DNA of 32,534 bases from Chara braunii (Eukaryota; Streptophyta; Charophyceae; Charales; Characeae): positions 3,056,417 through 3,088,950 of the forward strand of contig BFEA01000119.1 of NCBI GenBank assembly GCA_003427395.1. The letters are read 5' to 3'. The notes under the pieces were generated by a model. That model did not search any database. It was not told the DNA's origin and worked only from the letters and a program-made list of their open reading frames with translations. The translations under genes and the position numbers were made by a program. This document shows positions 11,236 through 19,408 of the stretch, piece after piece. The number at the start of each line of letters is the position of its first letter. Positions within the stretch are counted from its first letter, which is position 1.

Positions 11236-11539
11236 AAGAGTTGTCGAGATTCATTGTTGTGCGAACCTGCTGGGCTACCGGTTGGTCATTGAAACTCTTT
11301 GCTGCTTGAACCGGTCGAATCATCGTTTGTCTATTGAAGGTAATTGCGGTTTGTACCGGCCAATTTGCTGGTAGACTATTGAAACTCATTGCTGTCTGAA
11401 TCAATTGTTTTGCCGTTTGACTAATGAGACTCATTATTGTCTGAACCTGTTGATTTACCAGCTGGCTGATCGAAACTGTTGACGGTGTGAAGTTGCAAAA
11501 TAAAGAAGAAAGTGAATAGAAAAATAGGTAGCGTGACAA
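11066..11539 (-). CDS. Doubtful open frame containing 15-residue repeats
   Basis: 157 codons starting at a minus-strand ATG at 11539. The N-terminus (MSRYLFFYSLSSLFC) is hydrophobic and aromatic and could pass for a signal-anchor by composition alone. Residues about 20-100 hold five to six 15-residue repeats. The remainder is Leu/Ser-rich sequence translated from a CT-rich tract and is unlikely to be real. No family is recognised. A donor-like sequence (minus strand, TCTAG|GTAGGAGAC) sits at 11551/11552 just upstream of the ATG. I list it only because of the in-frame repeat. Confidence 0.15.
   Translation of the reverse strand: MSRYLFFYSLSSLFCNFTPSTVSISQLVNQQVQTIMSLISQTAKQLIQTAMSFNSLPANWPVQTAITFNRQTMIRPVQAAKSFNDQPVAQQVRTTMNLDNSFTVLLLSLSRCSLLRYSLCLFQCSPSSLLSSLLFLLSLFSLLSVLSRSPPPFFVAR
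11290..11490 (-). repeat. 45-bp tandem repeat, about 4.5 units, open on the minus strand as a 15-residue repeat
   Basis: The phrase ATTGAAACTC (and variants) recurs at exact 45-bp spacing for three intervals, the last interval being one base off in the plus-strand phrase. Read on the minus strand the repeat stays open and gives a 15-residue motif, roughly MSFNSQPANQPVQTA, with Gln at positions 6 and 13, small residues at 14-15 and Ser/Thr at 2 the most constant. Several changes between units are at third codon positions (CAG/CAA, GTT/GTA). It lies inside a 157-codon minus frame (11066-11539) whose C-terminal part is simply the GA/CT tract. It could be a fragment of a repeat protein or a minisatellite whose unit happens to be divisible by three. 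Confidence 0.5.
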
Positions 11540-11772
11540 GACGTCTCCTACCTAGATTCCTGCTGCTCGTTGAGGACCACGGAAGCGGGCACAGCGAGTG
11601 ACAGGCGCTGTTGCCCCTGGCTTCAACGAGCGGTAGGCGACCCCTCCCCGGGTTTCCTCACAACGTTACCTCGACCAATTACGTCTCGTCTATGGTTGGG
11701 ATGAGGATCAGGTACATGAAGGCGACCAACCTTATTGTAGGTAGTCTGAGCATGGGAAGCAAGGGGCATGAA

Positions 11773-11884
11773 CTTGAGAAAACGAAGGAGATACATAGAG
11801 GAATGGCTCAGGGGAGACAAATGAAAAATGGAGAGACGAAAAGAGGCAAACGGGAAGCATGAGGAAGAAGGTTGAGCCTGATAC
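11773..11884 (-). other. Candidate 112-bp intron conserved in E1 and E2
   Basis: Minus strand: GTATCAGG ... a TTC/CTC-rich body ... TTTTCTCAAG. The E2 counterpart is 32239-32350, also 112 bp, with GTACGTGC ... TTTTCTCAAG. The equal length and intact GT and AG in both copies support a real intron signal in the ancestral unit. Confidence 0.4.
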
Positions 11885-12015
11885 CTGGTCAGGGCGAAGA
11901 TTTGCACAGTCAAATTTGTGTTGAAGGACACAGTCACCTCCAACCGTCCTCATTCGTTCCTGCCTGCTTATGCTCCAGGAAACCAAAGCGGAGTGCACCT
12001 GGTCTAATCTCCGGA
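11885..12015 (-). pseudogene. Candidate 131-bp exon conserved in E1 and E2
   Basis: Bounded by acceptor CCCCTAG and donor TGACCAG|GTATC on the minus strand. The E2 counterpart (32351-32481) is also exactly 131 bp, with CCCCAAG and TGACCAG|GTACG. The two differ at roughly one base in ten. No frame is open in both copies (the frame open in E1 has a TAG in E2). This argues for an untranslated exon or a pseudogene rather than coding sequence. Confidence 0.4.
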
Positions 12016-12032
12016 CTAGGGGCATTTGGTCG

Positions 12033-12101
<69 letters not shown>

Positions 12102-12121
12102 GAGGAGTATTGAACGCTTAC
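12016..12121 (-). other. Candidate intron whose pyrimidine tract is a CT microsatellite
   Basis: On the minus strand GTAAGCG is followed by about 70 bases of CT repeat and then a short spacer to CCCCTAG. The microsatellite occupies the position normally held by the polypyrimidine tract. In E2 the same place (32490 to the window end) is also CT-repeat. Confidence 0.4.
12034..12103. repeat. (GA)n microsatellite
   Basis: An almost pure GA run with two AAA interruptions. The many open frames through it (Arg/Glu or Leu/Ser alternation) are artefacts of the dinucleotide. Confidence 0.95.
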
Positions 12122-12244
12122 CTTGCAGAGCTGGCGATGCGGGATGAACCAAAAGTCGAGTTGCGGCGCCAAACTGCGTTGCTCCCCATCAAGAGCCCAA
12201 CCGTCGGGGTTGACGAGCCTGTGCCCACTACTATATCGGATATG
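12122..12244 (-). pseudogene. Candidate internal exon, open in one frame
   Basis: Minus-strand acceptor ATTCCTACAG at 12254-12245 and donor GCAAG|GTAAGCG at 12122/12121 bound 123 bp. One frame is open throughout and reads like ordinary protein (includes VVGTGSSTPTVGLLMG and a WRRNSTFGSSRI segment). Spliced to the next candidate exon (11885-12015) it continues about 26 residues and then stops at a TGA that is also present in the paralogous E2 exon. It could therefore be a C-terminal coding region followed by an intron-containing 3' UTR, or a decayed gene piece. No family is recognised. Confidence 0.35.
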
Positions 12245-12344
12245 CTGTAGGAATGAATCCGGTTGAAATATAGGCCAGGTGCGTTATAATAATGTCGGTT
12301 GCAACGAGAGAGGGTGACAGAACTCACCTCGGAGTACAAGTGAT

Positions 12345-13060
12345 GCAAGACGAACTGAAAGGAGAACTGTGGAAGTGCATGGCGCGCTAACCCGAGGCAG
12401 ATTCAACAGTTTATGAGGCCAGTTTCTAGTGAAGATTAATTCGATTTTGCTCATCCTTTGGTGGAAGTAGCCTACTCTATCTTTTTACACTCGCGTCTGA
12501 AGCTCCGTAGTCCGTACTCACACCGGGACTTCTTTTCAAGACATCTGTCAGTCGCGTGTATCTTCCTATTGCGGAAGATTCATTCTCGTTGTGCACATTG
12601 GCAGACTACTCAGTTGGTGCATACACGAAACTGTTGAACTGCAGACAAGAGTTTGAATCCAGCAGCGACCTCAAGTTGGGCTACGTGAGTGAGAACAGAC
12701 CAAGAGATAAGGATGAGGATGATGGGATGAGTGCACATACCTGGTCTTGGCAATGGTCTACAAGATCGATATCTTCATTAACTTCGGCTGCTGATGCAGA
12801 TGTCAGCAGGATGCGTTATCGAGCTGCAAGGTGCCAGTAGTTGTGTAAAGGTAGCCTATATGCTGAGTGCATAGGAGAAGGGAGGTTTAGTGTGCATTTG
12901 CGGGGGCAGGAACTGTTGTCCGCTGGGGGAAGTGCTGCTGACTCTAATTCTCGGTAGCGCGGGTCTAACACTTTGAAATGTTGGTGACCTGCTTCATCAC
13001 AGTATGGCTGACTCTGTAGCATAGTTTCTCCGATCTCTGCAGCCCAAACTGCCTGTTCTG
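12345..13060. other. Non-repetitive stretch upstream (minus sense) of the E1 exons
   Basis: Contains the phrase GATTAATTCGATTTTGCTC at about 12436, shared in related form with 6627, 26119 and 31767, and a minus-strand donor CAAGACCAG|GTATGTG at 12740/12741. The minus-strand segment before that donor can be read as a short acidic exon end (includes EVNEDIDLVDHCQDQ). The plus frame 12556-12840 (94 codons) has no recognisable features. Nothing else is seen. Confidence 0.3.
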
Positions 13061-13393
13061 CTAACGCGATACTGTTGTCTTTTGCAACGTGGTCTCGTGG
13101 CTGCCATCAATGTAGTGTTGTTGGTTTCCTTCAACACGCTATTGTTGCTGTTTTCAGCCACTCTATGCTACTGAGTCACTTGGGTATGAGGTTGTTGGGT
13201 TCTACAACAGAGTATTGTTGTCTCTTACGAAACGATGCTACTATTTTTCTTCTGGGCAGTATTGTTGACTTCAGCGACTTATTTTTGTGTCTTCTTCAAA
13301 ATAGCGCTCTTTGTTTCTTCCACGCTGGCGTTATCATTCTCTATGGTAGCGGCAAGCGATGTGCTACTACTTCTTACTCAGTAGCGGTGGTGA
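13061..13393. repeat. TGTTG-rich degenerate repeat region
   Basis: Phrases such as GCTATTGTTGCTGTTTTC, GTATTGTTGTCTCTTACG and GTATTGTTGACTTC recur at irregular 50-75-bp spacing. The open plus frame 13075-13452 (125 codons) is Cys/Leu/Val-rich and no family is recognised. It runs into the 388-bp repeat, so a coding call is not justified. Confidence 0.35.
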
Positions 13394-14169
13394 TTTCGGT
13401 CGTAGTGCTTACTTTTAGAGGAGCTGCTCAAGGGCCTGCTAGTGTGATCTAAGCAAATCATGAAAGTTGCAGTCAAGATCAATGCTATTGTTGGCAGTCC
13501 AAGGGTCAGAGAACCACAGATAAGGAGACTGTTGTGAATTGTCACCCCCACTTGCTGATTATATATTACTTTGCCGAATTGTTGTGAGCGTCACTTCCTC
13601 GTCAAGAGTGAACGTCGTGTATTGCTATGCACGGCGCTATGCTCCGCTGTTTTGTGTAGTTGCAGTGCCTTGCTACTAGTGCCGAGCACGTACCGTGCAA
13701 ATACATGGCGCCTGGTTATTGTGTATTGTTGTGTTCCTACGAGCATTTTGAATAGAGCACAGGGATGTGCCCTATTCAAACTTTCGGTCGTAGTGCTTAC
13801 TTTTAGAGGAGCTGCTCAAGGGTCTGCTAGTGTGATCTAAGCAAATCATGAAAGTTGCAGTCAAGATCAATTCTATTGTTGGCAGTCCGAGGGTCAGAGA
13901 ACTACAGATAAGGAGACTGCTGTGAATTGCCGCCCCCACTTGCTCATTATACATTACTTTGCCGAATTGTTGTGAGTGTCACCACCTCGTCAAGAGTGAA
14001 CGTCGTGTATTGCTATGCAAGGCGCTATGCTCCGCTGTTTCGTGTAGTTGCAGTGCCTTGCTACTAGTGCCGAGCACATACCGTGCAAATACATGGCGCC
14101 TGGTTATTGTGTATTGTTGTGTTCCTACGAGCATTTTGAATAGAGCACAGGGATGTGCCCTATTCAAAC
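13394..14169. repeat. Two head-to-tail copies of a 388-bp unit
   Basis: 13394-13781 and 13782-14169 align base for base with only about a dozen differences. Each starts TTTCGGTCGTAGTGCTTAC and ends CCCTATTCAAAC. Both carry a stem-loop at the 3' end: GAATAGAGCACA pairs with TGTGCCCTATTC (12 bp, one mismatch, 4-base loop). The short open frames in the two copies (13571-13840 and 13959-14201) share an N-terminal part but end differently because they read into different flanks. Confidence 0.9.
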
Positions 14170-14460
14170 CCAAGTTTCTAAGTTGCGTAGGAATTATTTA
14201 ACCAGAGCTGAAAACGCGATGGCTTGAAGGTGTGATCAGGCCTAGGGGGAAGGAGGTTATCGCTGCGACTTGGAGGATTGCCAGGGTGCGATTACTATGC
14301 GTCTTTGGCCACCATTGCGGGGCCCTCATGCGTATCAAGATTTCAGGGTCCTCTCATGCGAGTTAAGTTTGTCCCTCTCTTGAATGTCGAGCGTCTGAAA
14401 CTTCCTCTTCTGCCGTTCTCACTCTCAGTCTAAATTTTTGGTTCGGAAAGGAAGGTGGCA

Positions 14461-14510
14461 GGTGGGATTGAAACCCGTAATCCGTGCCAAGACCTCTACA
14501 GGAGGTTCGC
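14461..14510. other. Conserved stem-loop near the left end of A
   Basis: ACCTC at 14492 pairs with GAGGT at 14502-14506. In B the aligned stem is GACTC/GAGTC (27620-27635), so two base pairs have changed on both arms. Just before it, GGGATTGAAACCC (B: GGGATTGCAACCC) forms a second small hairpin. The minus strand superficially resembles a tRNA anticodon plus T-arm, but no complete cloverleaf could be drawn. Confidence 0.5.
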
Positions 14511-14774
14511 CCCACCGACTGTGAGAACTCTGCCGTGGTTTAGGCGGGACCTTGAAGGCAGGGGACTTGAAGTAGGCCGATGAGATCTCCCTTGAGATCT
14601 CGTATACTCCTATCTATACCACCCTTCATTTAGTTTGACTGAGTTTTAACTTTTTGTATAATTTCTTAACTTTAATTCAAGACTTTAACTGAATCAGAAA
14701 GAATTTACTATGTTTGTCTAAATTTATCTGCCTGAAATAAAATCTGCGATATTTACTTGTGATGATTTGAATTT

Positions 14775-15690
14775 CGTTGGAGATGAGGTCGTCCTAACTT
14801 ATCCGGTCGCTTTGCTCATTTGGCTAAGACATTGAAATGGGCCAGGAGATAAGGTTCTCCTGACTGATCCGGTCCCTTTGCTCGTTTGCCTAAGACATTG
14901 AAATGGGGCTGGAGATGAGGTCCTCCTGACTAATCTCGTCGTTTTGCTCGTTTGCCTAAGACACTGAAATGAGCCTGGAGATTAGGTCCTCCCGACTGAT
15001 CCGGTCGCCTTACTCGTTTGCCTAAGACATTGAAATGGGGCTGGAGATGAGGTTCTCCTAACTAATCCGATCGCTTTGCTCGTTTGCCTTTGACATTGAA
15101 ATGGGGCTGGAGATGAGGTTCTCCTAACTAATCCGATCGCTTTGCTCGTTTGCCTTTGACATTGAAATGGGGCTGGAGATGAGATCCTCATGACTGATCC
15201 GGTCGTTTTGCTCGTTTGCCTAAGATATTGAGATTGGGTTGGAGATGAGGTCCTCCTGACTGATCCGGTCGCTTTGCTCGTTTGCCTAAGACGTTGAAAT
15301 AAGGTTGGAGATAAGGTCTTCGTGACTGATCAGGTCGCTTTGCTCGTTTGTCTAAGATATTGAAATGGGGTTGGAGACGAGGTCCTCATGACTGAGCCGG
15401 TCGCTTTGCTTCTTTGCCTAAGACATTGAAATGGGGATGGAGATAAGGTCCTCCTCCTGCCTCATCCGGTCGCTTTGCTCGTTTTCCTAAGATACTGAAA
15501 TGAGGCTGGGGATGAGGTCCTCCTGACTGATCCGGTCGTTTTGCTCGGTTGCCTAAGACATTGAAATGGGGCTGGAGATGAGGTCCTCCTGACTGATCCA
15601 GTCACTTTTCTTGTTTGCCTAAGACATTGAAATGAGGCTAAAGATGAGGTCCTCCTTACTGATTCGGTCGCTTTGCTAAGTCAGTCAGGT
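14775..15690. repeat. 66-bp minisatellite, 14 units
   Basis: GGAGATGAGGTCCTCCTGAC recurs at exact 66-bp steps (14779, 14845, 14911, 14977 ... 15439), then one 69-bp step, then 15508, 15574 and 15640. Each unit also contains TTTGCTCGTTTGCCTAAGAC and ATTGAAATGGGGCTGG. Because 66 is a multiple of three, three units stay open on the minus strand (14982-15191, a 22-residue repeat), but the other units do not continue the frame. It is a minisatellite, not a CRISPR array: the units are contiguous, with no unique spacers. Confidence 0.95.
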
Positions 15691-16094
15691 TTTGCTTGTT
15701 GATGAAGGTCTGACTCTTCTCCTTGTGAGAATAGTTTAGACTAATGTGTTAAGGATTGTGGGGTTTGACTAAGAAAATTTTGAAAAGTTAAAGATGAACT
15801 AAATAAGATACATGACTCATGTCTTTATGGAAAATGACAAAGAGAAAGCTGAAAGTTTTGGATGAACGAACCCTTGTTTTTGAACTGGCGGAATGAGTTG
15901 TGGACATGACATCCTTGCTAGCCATGCCTTGTCTTTTGTTCAAGCTCTATCTATTTTTGCTGCTTAGTAAGGTATTATGTTAGTACTCGCCATAAGCTGA
16001 AGCTATAGGAGTAAGTTCAATTCTTGCATTTTCTGAGTTAAGTCTGTTTTACTCAGGTCAAGTTATCGTATTTTCTGAAATCATTTATTTTACT

Positions 16095-16490
16095 TGACTT
16101 TGTATAAATTTTGGAAGGTACTTTTCCTACAGGAAGCGCTGCCGAAATTTATACAAAACCAAGGACTTGGTCAAATTTTGACTTTAAAAGATTCAATTTT
16201 TTTTCTGAGTTTATATCTGGCTTAGTTAAAATCTGGCGAGTCTACCTTTCTATGGGAGGTGCTGCCCAAATTTTTACTAAATCAGAGACTTAGACAAAAC
16301 ATGACTTTGTGAAGTCGGATTTATTTCTCAGTTTATATTTAGCCTCATATAAATTCTGAAAAAATATTTTTCCTACGAGAAACGCAACTAAAATTTTCCT
16401 AGTTTTGAAGACTTAGATTATATTCTAGTAGGAGAAGTCTTGGCGATCCACCCTATGTAGGGGAGATGCTGCCAAAATTTTCTTATTTCT
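16095..16490 (+). repeat. Tandem 122-bp stem-loop modules in A
   Basis: Three to four modules start near 16099, 16221, 16343 and 16436. Module 1 has a perfect 13-bp stem, TTTGTATAAATTT (16099-16111) with AAATTTATACAAA (16145-16157), enclosing an inner hairpin TTCCT-AC-AGGAA and a GCGCTGCC motif. Module 2 (TTAGTTAAAATCTGG ... CAAATTTTTACTAA) keeps the fold with other bases, modules 3-4 are decayed. B has the same series at 28885, 29008 and 29133 (123-bp spacing). Confidence 0.65.
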
Positions 16491-16602
16491 TTTAAGTTCA
16501 TTTGAGAGAAGGATTTAAGACCTAGTCTTATAAGATTTTGAGTGAGATGTGATATGGGGATTTACTCTCCATACACTTAAAAGTTTAAGTATTTGATCTT
16601 TG

Positions 16603-16734
16603 ACCTGTGTTGAATAACAGGTATTTTTTGACCGTTTTTTATTCAAGATCTGACTAGTTCAGCCCGATCCTACGAGGATCGTCTTGTGTTATCTTTTGAT
16701 AACAGGCCAGTTCGTTCATCGCTGATTCATCGGC
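16603..16734. other. Cluster of four hairpins in A
   Basis: In order: ACCTGT/ACAGGT (16603-16622), GATCCT-ACG-AGGATC (16666-16680), TGTTATC-TTTT-GATAACA (16687-16704), GCTGA-TTCA-TCGGC (16721-16734). All four have counterparts in the same order in B (29388-29519), some with longer stems there. No rho-independent-terminator logic applies in a eukaryote. The role is unknown. Confidence 0.6.
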
Positions 16735-17700
16735 TTACGACACAACTTTGTTTACACATGTACCTCAACTTGATGACTTAGCTCTGAGATTTGACATGTT
16801 TCTTTGAGGGTTTTAACCAAACTTCTTTTAATGACCATTGTAAAAAACTGATGGGTTTGTATAAAAAGTTGGACAACGATTGGGGCTTGAGTGTGTGAGG
16901 CGTGGTGTGAGTTACAAGGAATAGTAAAGTTGAGCACATTTGTGTATGGTAATGTGGCTTTTGTATGTGTCTGTGTTTTATGCAGGTTAGTATGTTGAAG
17001 CTTGGTATACGCGTCTTACTTTGGAGGCAGTGAGAAATGACAACCATGTGTCGTATGATCTGCCAACCTGATGGGTTTACTTTTCTTTTTTTTATTTTAT
17101 CTCGAGTGCTGATTTAATATGGGTATTGGGATGCATGTTTATTTATTGGGTGATTTTGCTTATTAATTTTTATAGTTGGACGTTGAAGTTCGTGACAGTC
17201 GTCAAAGTCAAACCCCTTGACATCTCTTCATACTCTGGATGATGGAGTTGGTGTCCATGACCCTAAGCGTTGACTGCCACTACGTGCCGGAACCTGTGTA
17301 CCACCCACTCTTTGCAGGGTGCAGAAGAGGGTATGGTTCTCAACCACCTTGGCGGTTGTCTAGCGTCAAGAGATTAACCCCTCAAGGCGCGTGTCAGTCG
17401 ACACTTGAGTGTCAAACGCGATCCTCGAGACCATCGAGGACCACACGATTATGGGTACTACATAGTACACCGTTATTGTGACTGCTTGTGAATGCTTGCA
17501 TGACTAGTCGATATGAGAAAGCCTTGCATCCGCGTGGTTTTATATGAAGTCACCTGTGTAATGCCGAACTGATTTTCGTATCAGAAGGTTATAGGTTGAA
17601 TACTGAAAGGACTAGGAGTGTTTTGTTTCGTGTGAGTGATCCGAATTTTTGTTTTGACGTTCTGTAACGCGTGGTAAGAAGGATACGTCCCAGTCGACCG

Positions 17701-17756
17701 GCAACGAGTTGCGCTTGGGACTTCAGCCCCCCAGTGCGTCGGTTGGTTGACGCACT
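17701..17756. other. Paired hairpins at the right end of A
   Basis: GCAAC-GA-GTTGC at 17701-17712 corresponds to GCGAC-GA-GTCGC in B (30525-30536). In addition AGTGCGTC at 17733-17740 pairs with GACGCACT at 17749-17756; this second one lies at the point where A and B lose homology. Confidence 0.55.
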
Positions 17757-19400
17757 CGTCCAGAGCGGCAATGCTCTAAGACTAAAGTCCTGCCAAATCC
17801 TGTGTGATTCGGTCGGAAAGGTCCCCTTTCTTGCGGGAACCGTACGCTCGATAGGCAGTGTCGTTGCCGCGAATAACAGTTGCCTTCCGTTGTCCCTGGT
17901 GGAACGACACTCGGGTTTGATAATTGGAAATTTAGGAAAAATGAGAAGCTTTCATTGAACTTATATGAGAGGTAATTAAGTGATCTGAGGCGTTTTTCCC
18001 TAGTTAGTAGAACCTTGCTTTAGAGGAGGCTTTTGGTATGCGAGTGACATAGATAAGGGGGTGACTGATGACCGAGAAGTAAGGGGTTTACTTGTAAAGG
18101 TTTTTTCTTGAGCTAAGACTGAGTTGAGATACGATTGGTACTGTGATAAGTATTGCGCCTAGATTTTTTTGTGGTATTAATTGATAATAAGCTAAGTCGT
18201 AACTGTCGACAAACTTGTGAAGTAAGTGGTTACTTGATTAGAGGTCTGGATAATCCGAAGAGAGGTTTATGTTAAGTATATGTGGTATGTGTATATTGTT
18301 TTAAGGTAGTTTCATTTGGTTGTTTCCACATGTGTGTTTTTTATTATATTTTGTTTGATGCTTGTTTGATACTTGTTTGATGACGTATGTATGGATTGTC
18401 TTCCAAAAGGACATAGACTTTGCATAACACTCACATCTGGCATGAGACCAGATGTGAATGGGGTGACTCGTTTCTGTGGATGTGGTTATTCCTGAAGGAA
18501 GTTAGTCAGCTTATATAGTTGTTCTCAGTGGAAGTGCACTCTTGAATTGTTACACCCTCGTTGATGCTTAAGGAAGCAGTTATCAGTCTTGAGAATGATA
18601 GTGAGACCCGCGTCGAAACTATGTTCCTCGTCCATTGTGGGGTGTTGTTATCTTTCCGTTAAATAAGAAAGTAACTACATTATAAGGTAAAAGAGGAGGA
18701 AAAGGTTTGTTCCCTTGCCTGAACCGTGATGGCAAAGTTGGACAACTACTGCTTAGCCAGGGTGGAACGACAGTGACGACCTAGGTCAGACTCTCACTAG
18801 GTAGGGCCACCATACTTAGAGAGGTGCGGGATTATCACCTGTTGTTTTGATAGGTATGAGTGGGGTTGTCTTACTAACCTTGATAGGTTCAGAAAGGTGC
18901 AAACGCTGGAATCAGAGAGGGTTGTGGCGAGGCTTGATCCTTAGAGCGAGGCTCATGAGTCAAGATGCTATCTCATGACGATTACACTGCCCCTCTGTCT
19001 TATTTGTTTCGCTTAAACAGTTAAAGGAGTAACAATTGTATCATGTTATTTACTCATTGCTAGTCTTATTTTGGCCTTCTAGAATCTGCACTATGGCTGA
19101 GAGTTATTTTATTGCATGATTGGCAGTCGAGTCAATTACATTGTGTTGTTTTTAAGGTCTGTTGTGCTCTTAAGCTACAACCCTAACAACCAATTTGTGC
19201 TTATCATACTATGAATTATTATTGTGAGTATATGCTATCTATTGTGGGTTGCACTGCATTTTGGATTCATGTTTGGAGCATCCACCTATGTAACATAGAT
19301 GTGTCATATCCTTCCTTGGTAGTAGAAGTGATAATTGACTAATGTCTGAGTTATGATGTGAAGGTTTTATCAGTGAATATTTATGTTGAATTTTAGGTGG
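17757..19400. other. No gene recognised; one small hairpin and a primer-binding-site-like motif
   Basis: About 1.6 kb of intermediate-GC sequence without a convincing open frame. CACATCTGG ... CCAGATGTG near 18430-18455 is a 9-bp hairpin. At 18907-18917 TGGAATCAGAG differs by one base from the initiator-tRNA-Met primer-binding site common in plant LTR retrotransposons (TGGTATCAGAG), and the dinucleotide CA lies five bases before it (18900-18901), as at the end of a 5' LTR. The decayed gag region follows about 500 bp later. Confidence 0.3.
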
Positions 19401-19408
19401 ATATTTGA

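Larger units (their letters stand above)
6993..11662. mobile_element. 4.67-kb nested insertion splitting E1
   Basis: E1 breaks off at 6992 and resumes at 11663. The paralogous copy E2 runs straight through this point and has a single ACGT at 32129-32132, that is, an empty site. The insertion starts with TG, ends with CA, and is flanked by ACGT at 6989-6992 and 11663-11666 (4 bp; a 5-bp duplication with one mismatch is also possible). TG...CA ends with a 4-5-bp duplication are typical of LTR-type or related elements, but no long terminal repeats are visible and no reverse transcriptase or integrase was recognised. It holds all the N bases of the window. It is probably a non-autonomous or decayed element, or several nested pieces. 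Confidence 0.65.
11663..12850 (-). repeat. Repeat unit E, copy E1, right part, with minus-strand exon/intron signals
   Basis: 11671-12025 matches 32133-32490 in E2 at roughly 85-90% identity by eye. On the minus strand there are donor-like sites at 12740/12741, 12327/12328, 12121/12122 and 11884/11885, AG acceptors, and pyrimidine tracts between them. Introns so defined are short (83, 106 and 112 bp), as in compact plant introns. Reading frames are only partly open across the exons, so a functional protein is not supported. Confidence 0.5.
14206..17730 (+). repeat. Repeat unit A (paralogue of B at 27331-30556)
   Basis: Starting near 14206 the sequence is collinear with B: a GGCCACCATTGCGGGGCCCTC-like phrase at about 14310 (B about 27440), an array in the middle that differs between copies, a 122-bp stem-loop series (16099 on; B 28885 on), a hairpin cluster (16603-16734; B 29388-29519), a phrase ACCTGTGTACCACCCACTC (17293; B 30092), and CAGCCCCCCA near 17724 (B 30548) where homology ends. 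Identity looks like 70-80% with many indels, so the copies are old. No open frame of note spans it. Its orientation is arbitrary. Confidence 0.75.

Noticed and set aside
11732-12172. Long Ser/Leu or Arg/Glu frames through the GA/CT tract
   Set aside because: A pure dinucleotide run is open in several frames by composition. No flanking coding signal is conserved.
14440-14520. tRNA gene on the minus strand (T-arm-like GGTTTCAATCC and an anticodon-like stem)
   Set aside because: No acceptor stem or D-arm can be completed, and the T-arm pairing fails. The B copy changes the supposed invariant loop (TTGCAAT).
14982-15191. 22-residue repeat protein encoded by the 66-bp array
   Set aside because: Only three of 14 units stay in frame; others have stops or indels.
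14775-15690. CRISPR-like array
   Set aside because: The 66-bp units are contiguous and diverged along their whole length, with no unique spacers, in a eukaryotic context. It is a minisatellite.
16603-16734. Bacterial-type terminators or a Helitron 3' hairpin
   Set aside because: Eukaryotic setting; no CTRR end after a hairpin and no T-run termination logic.
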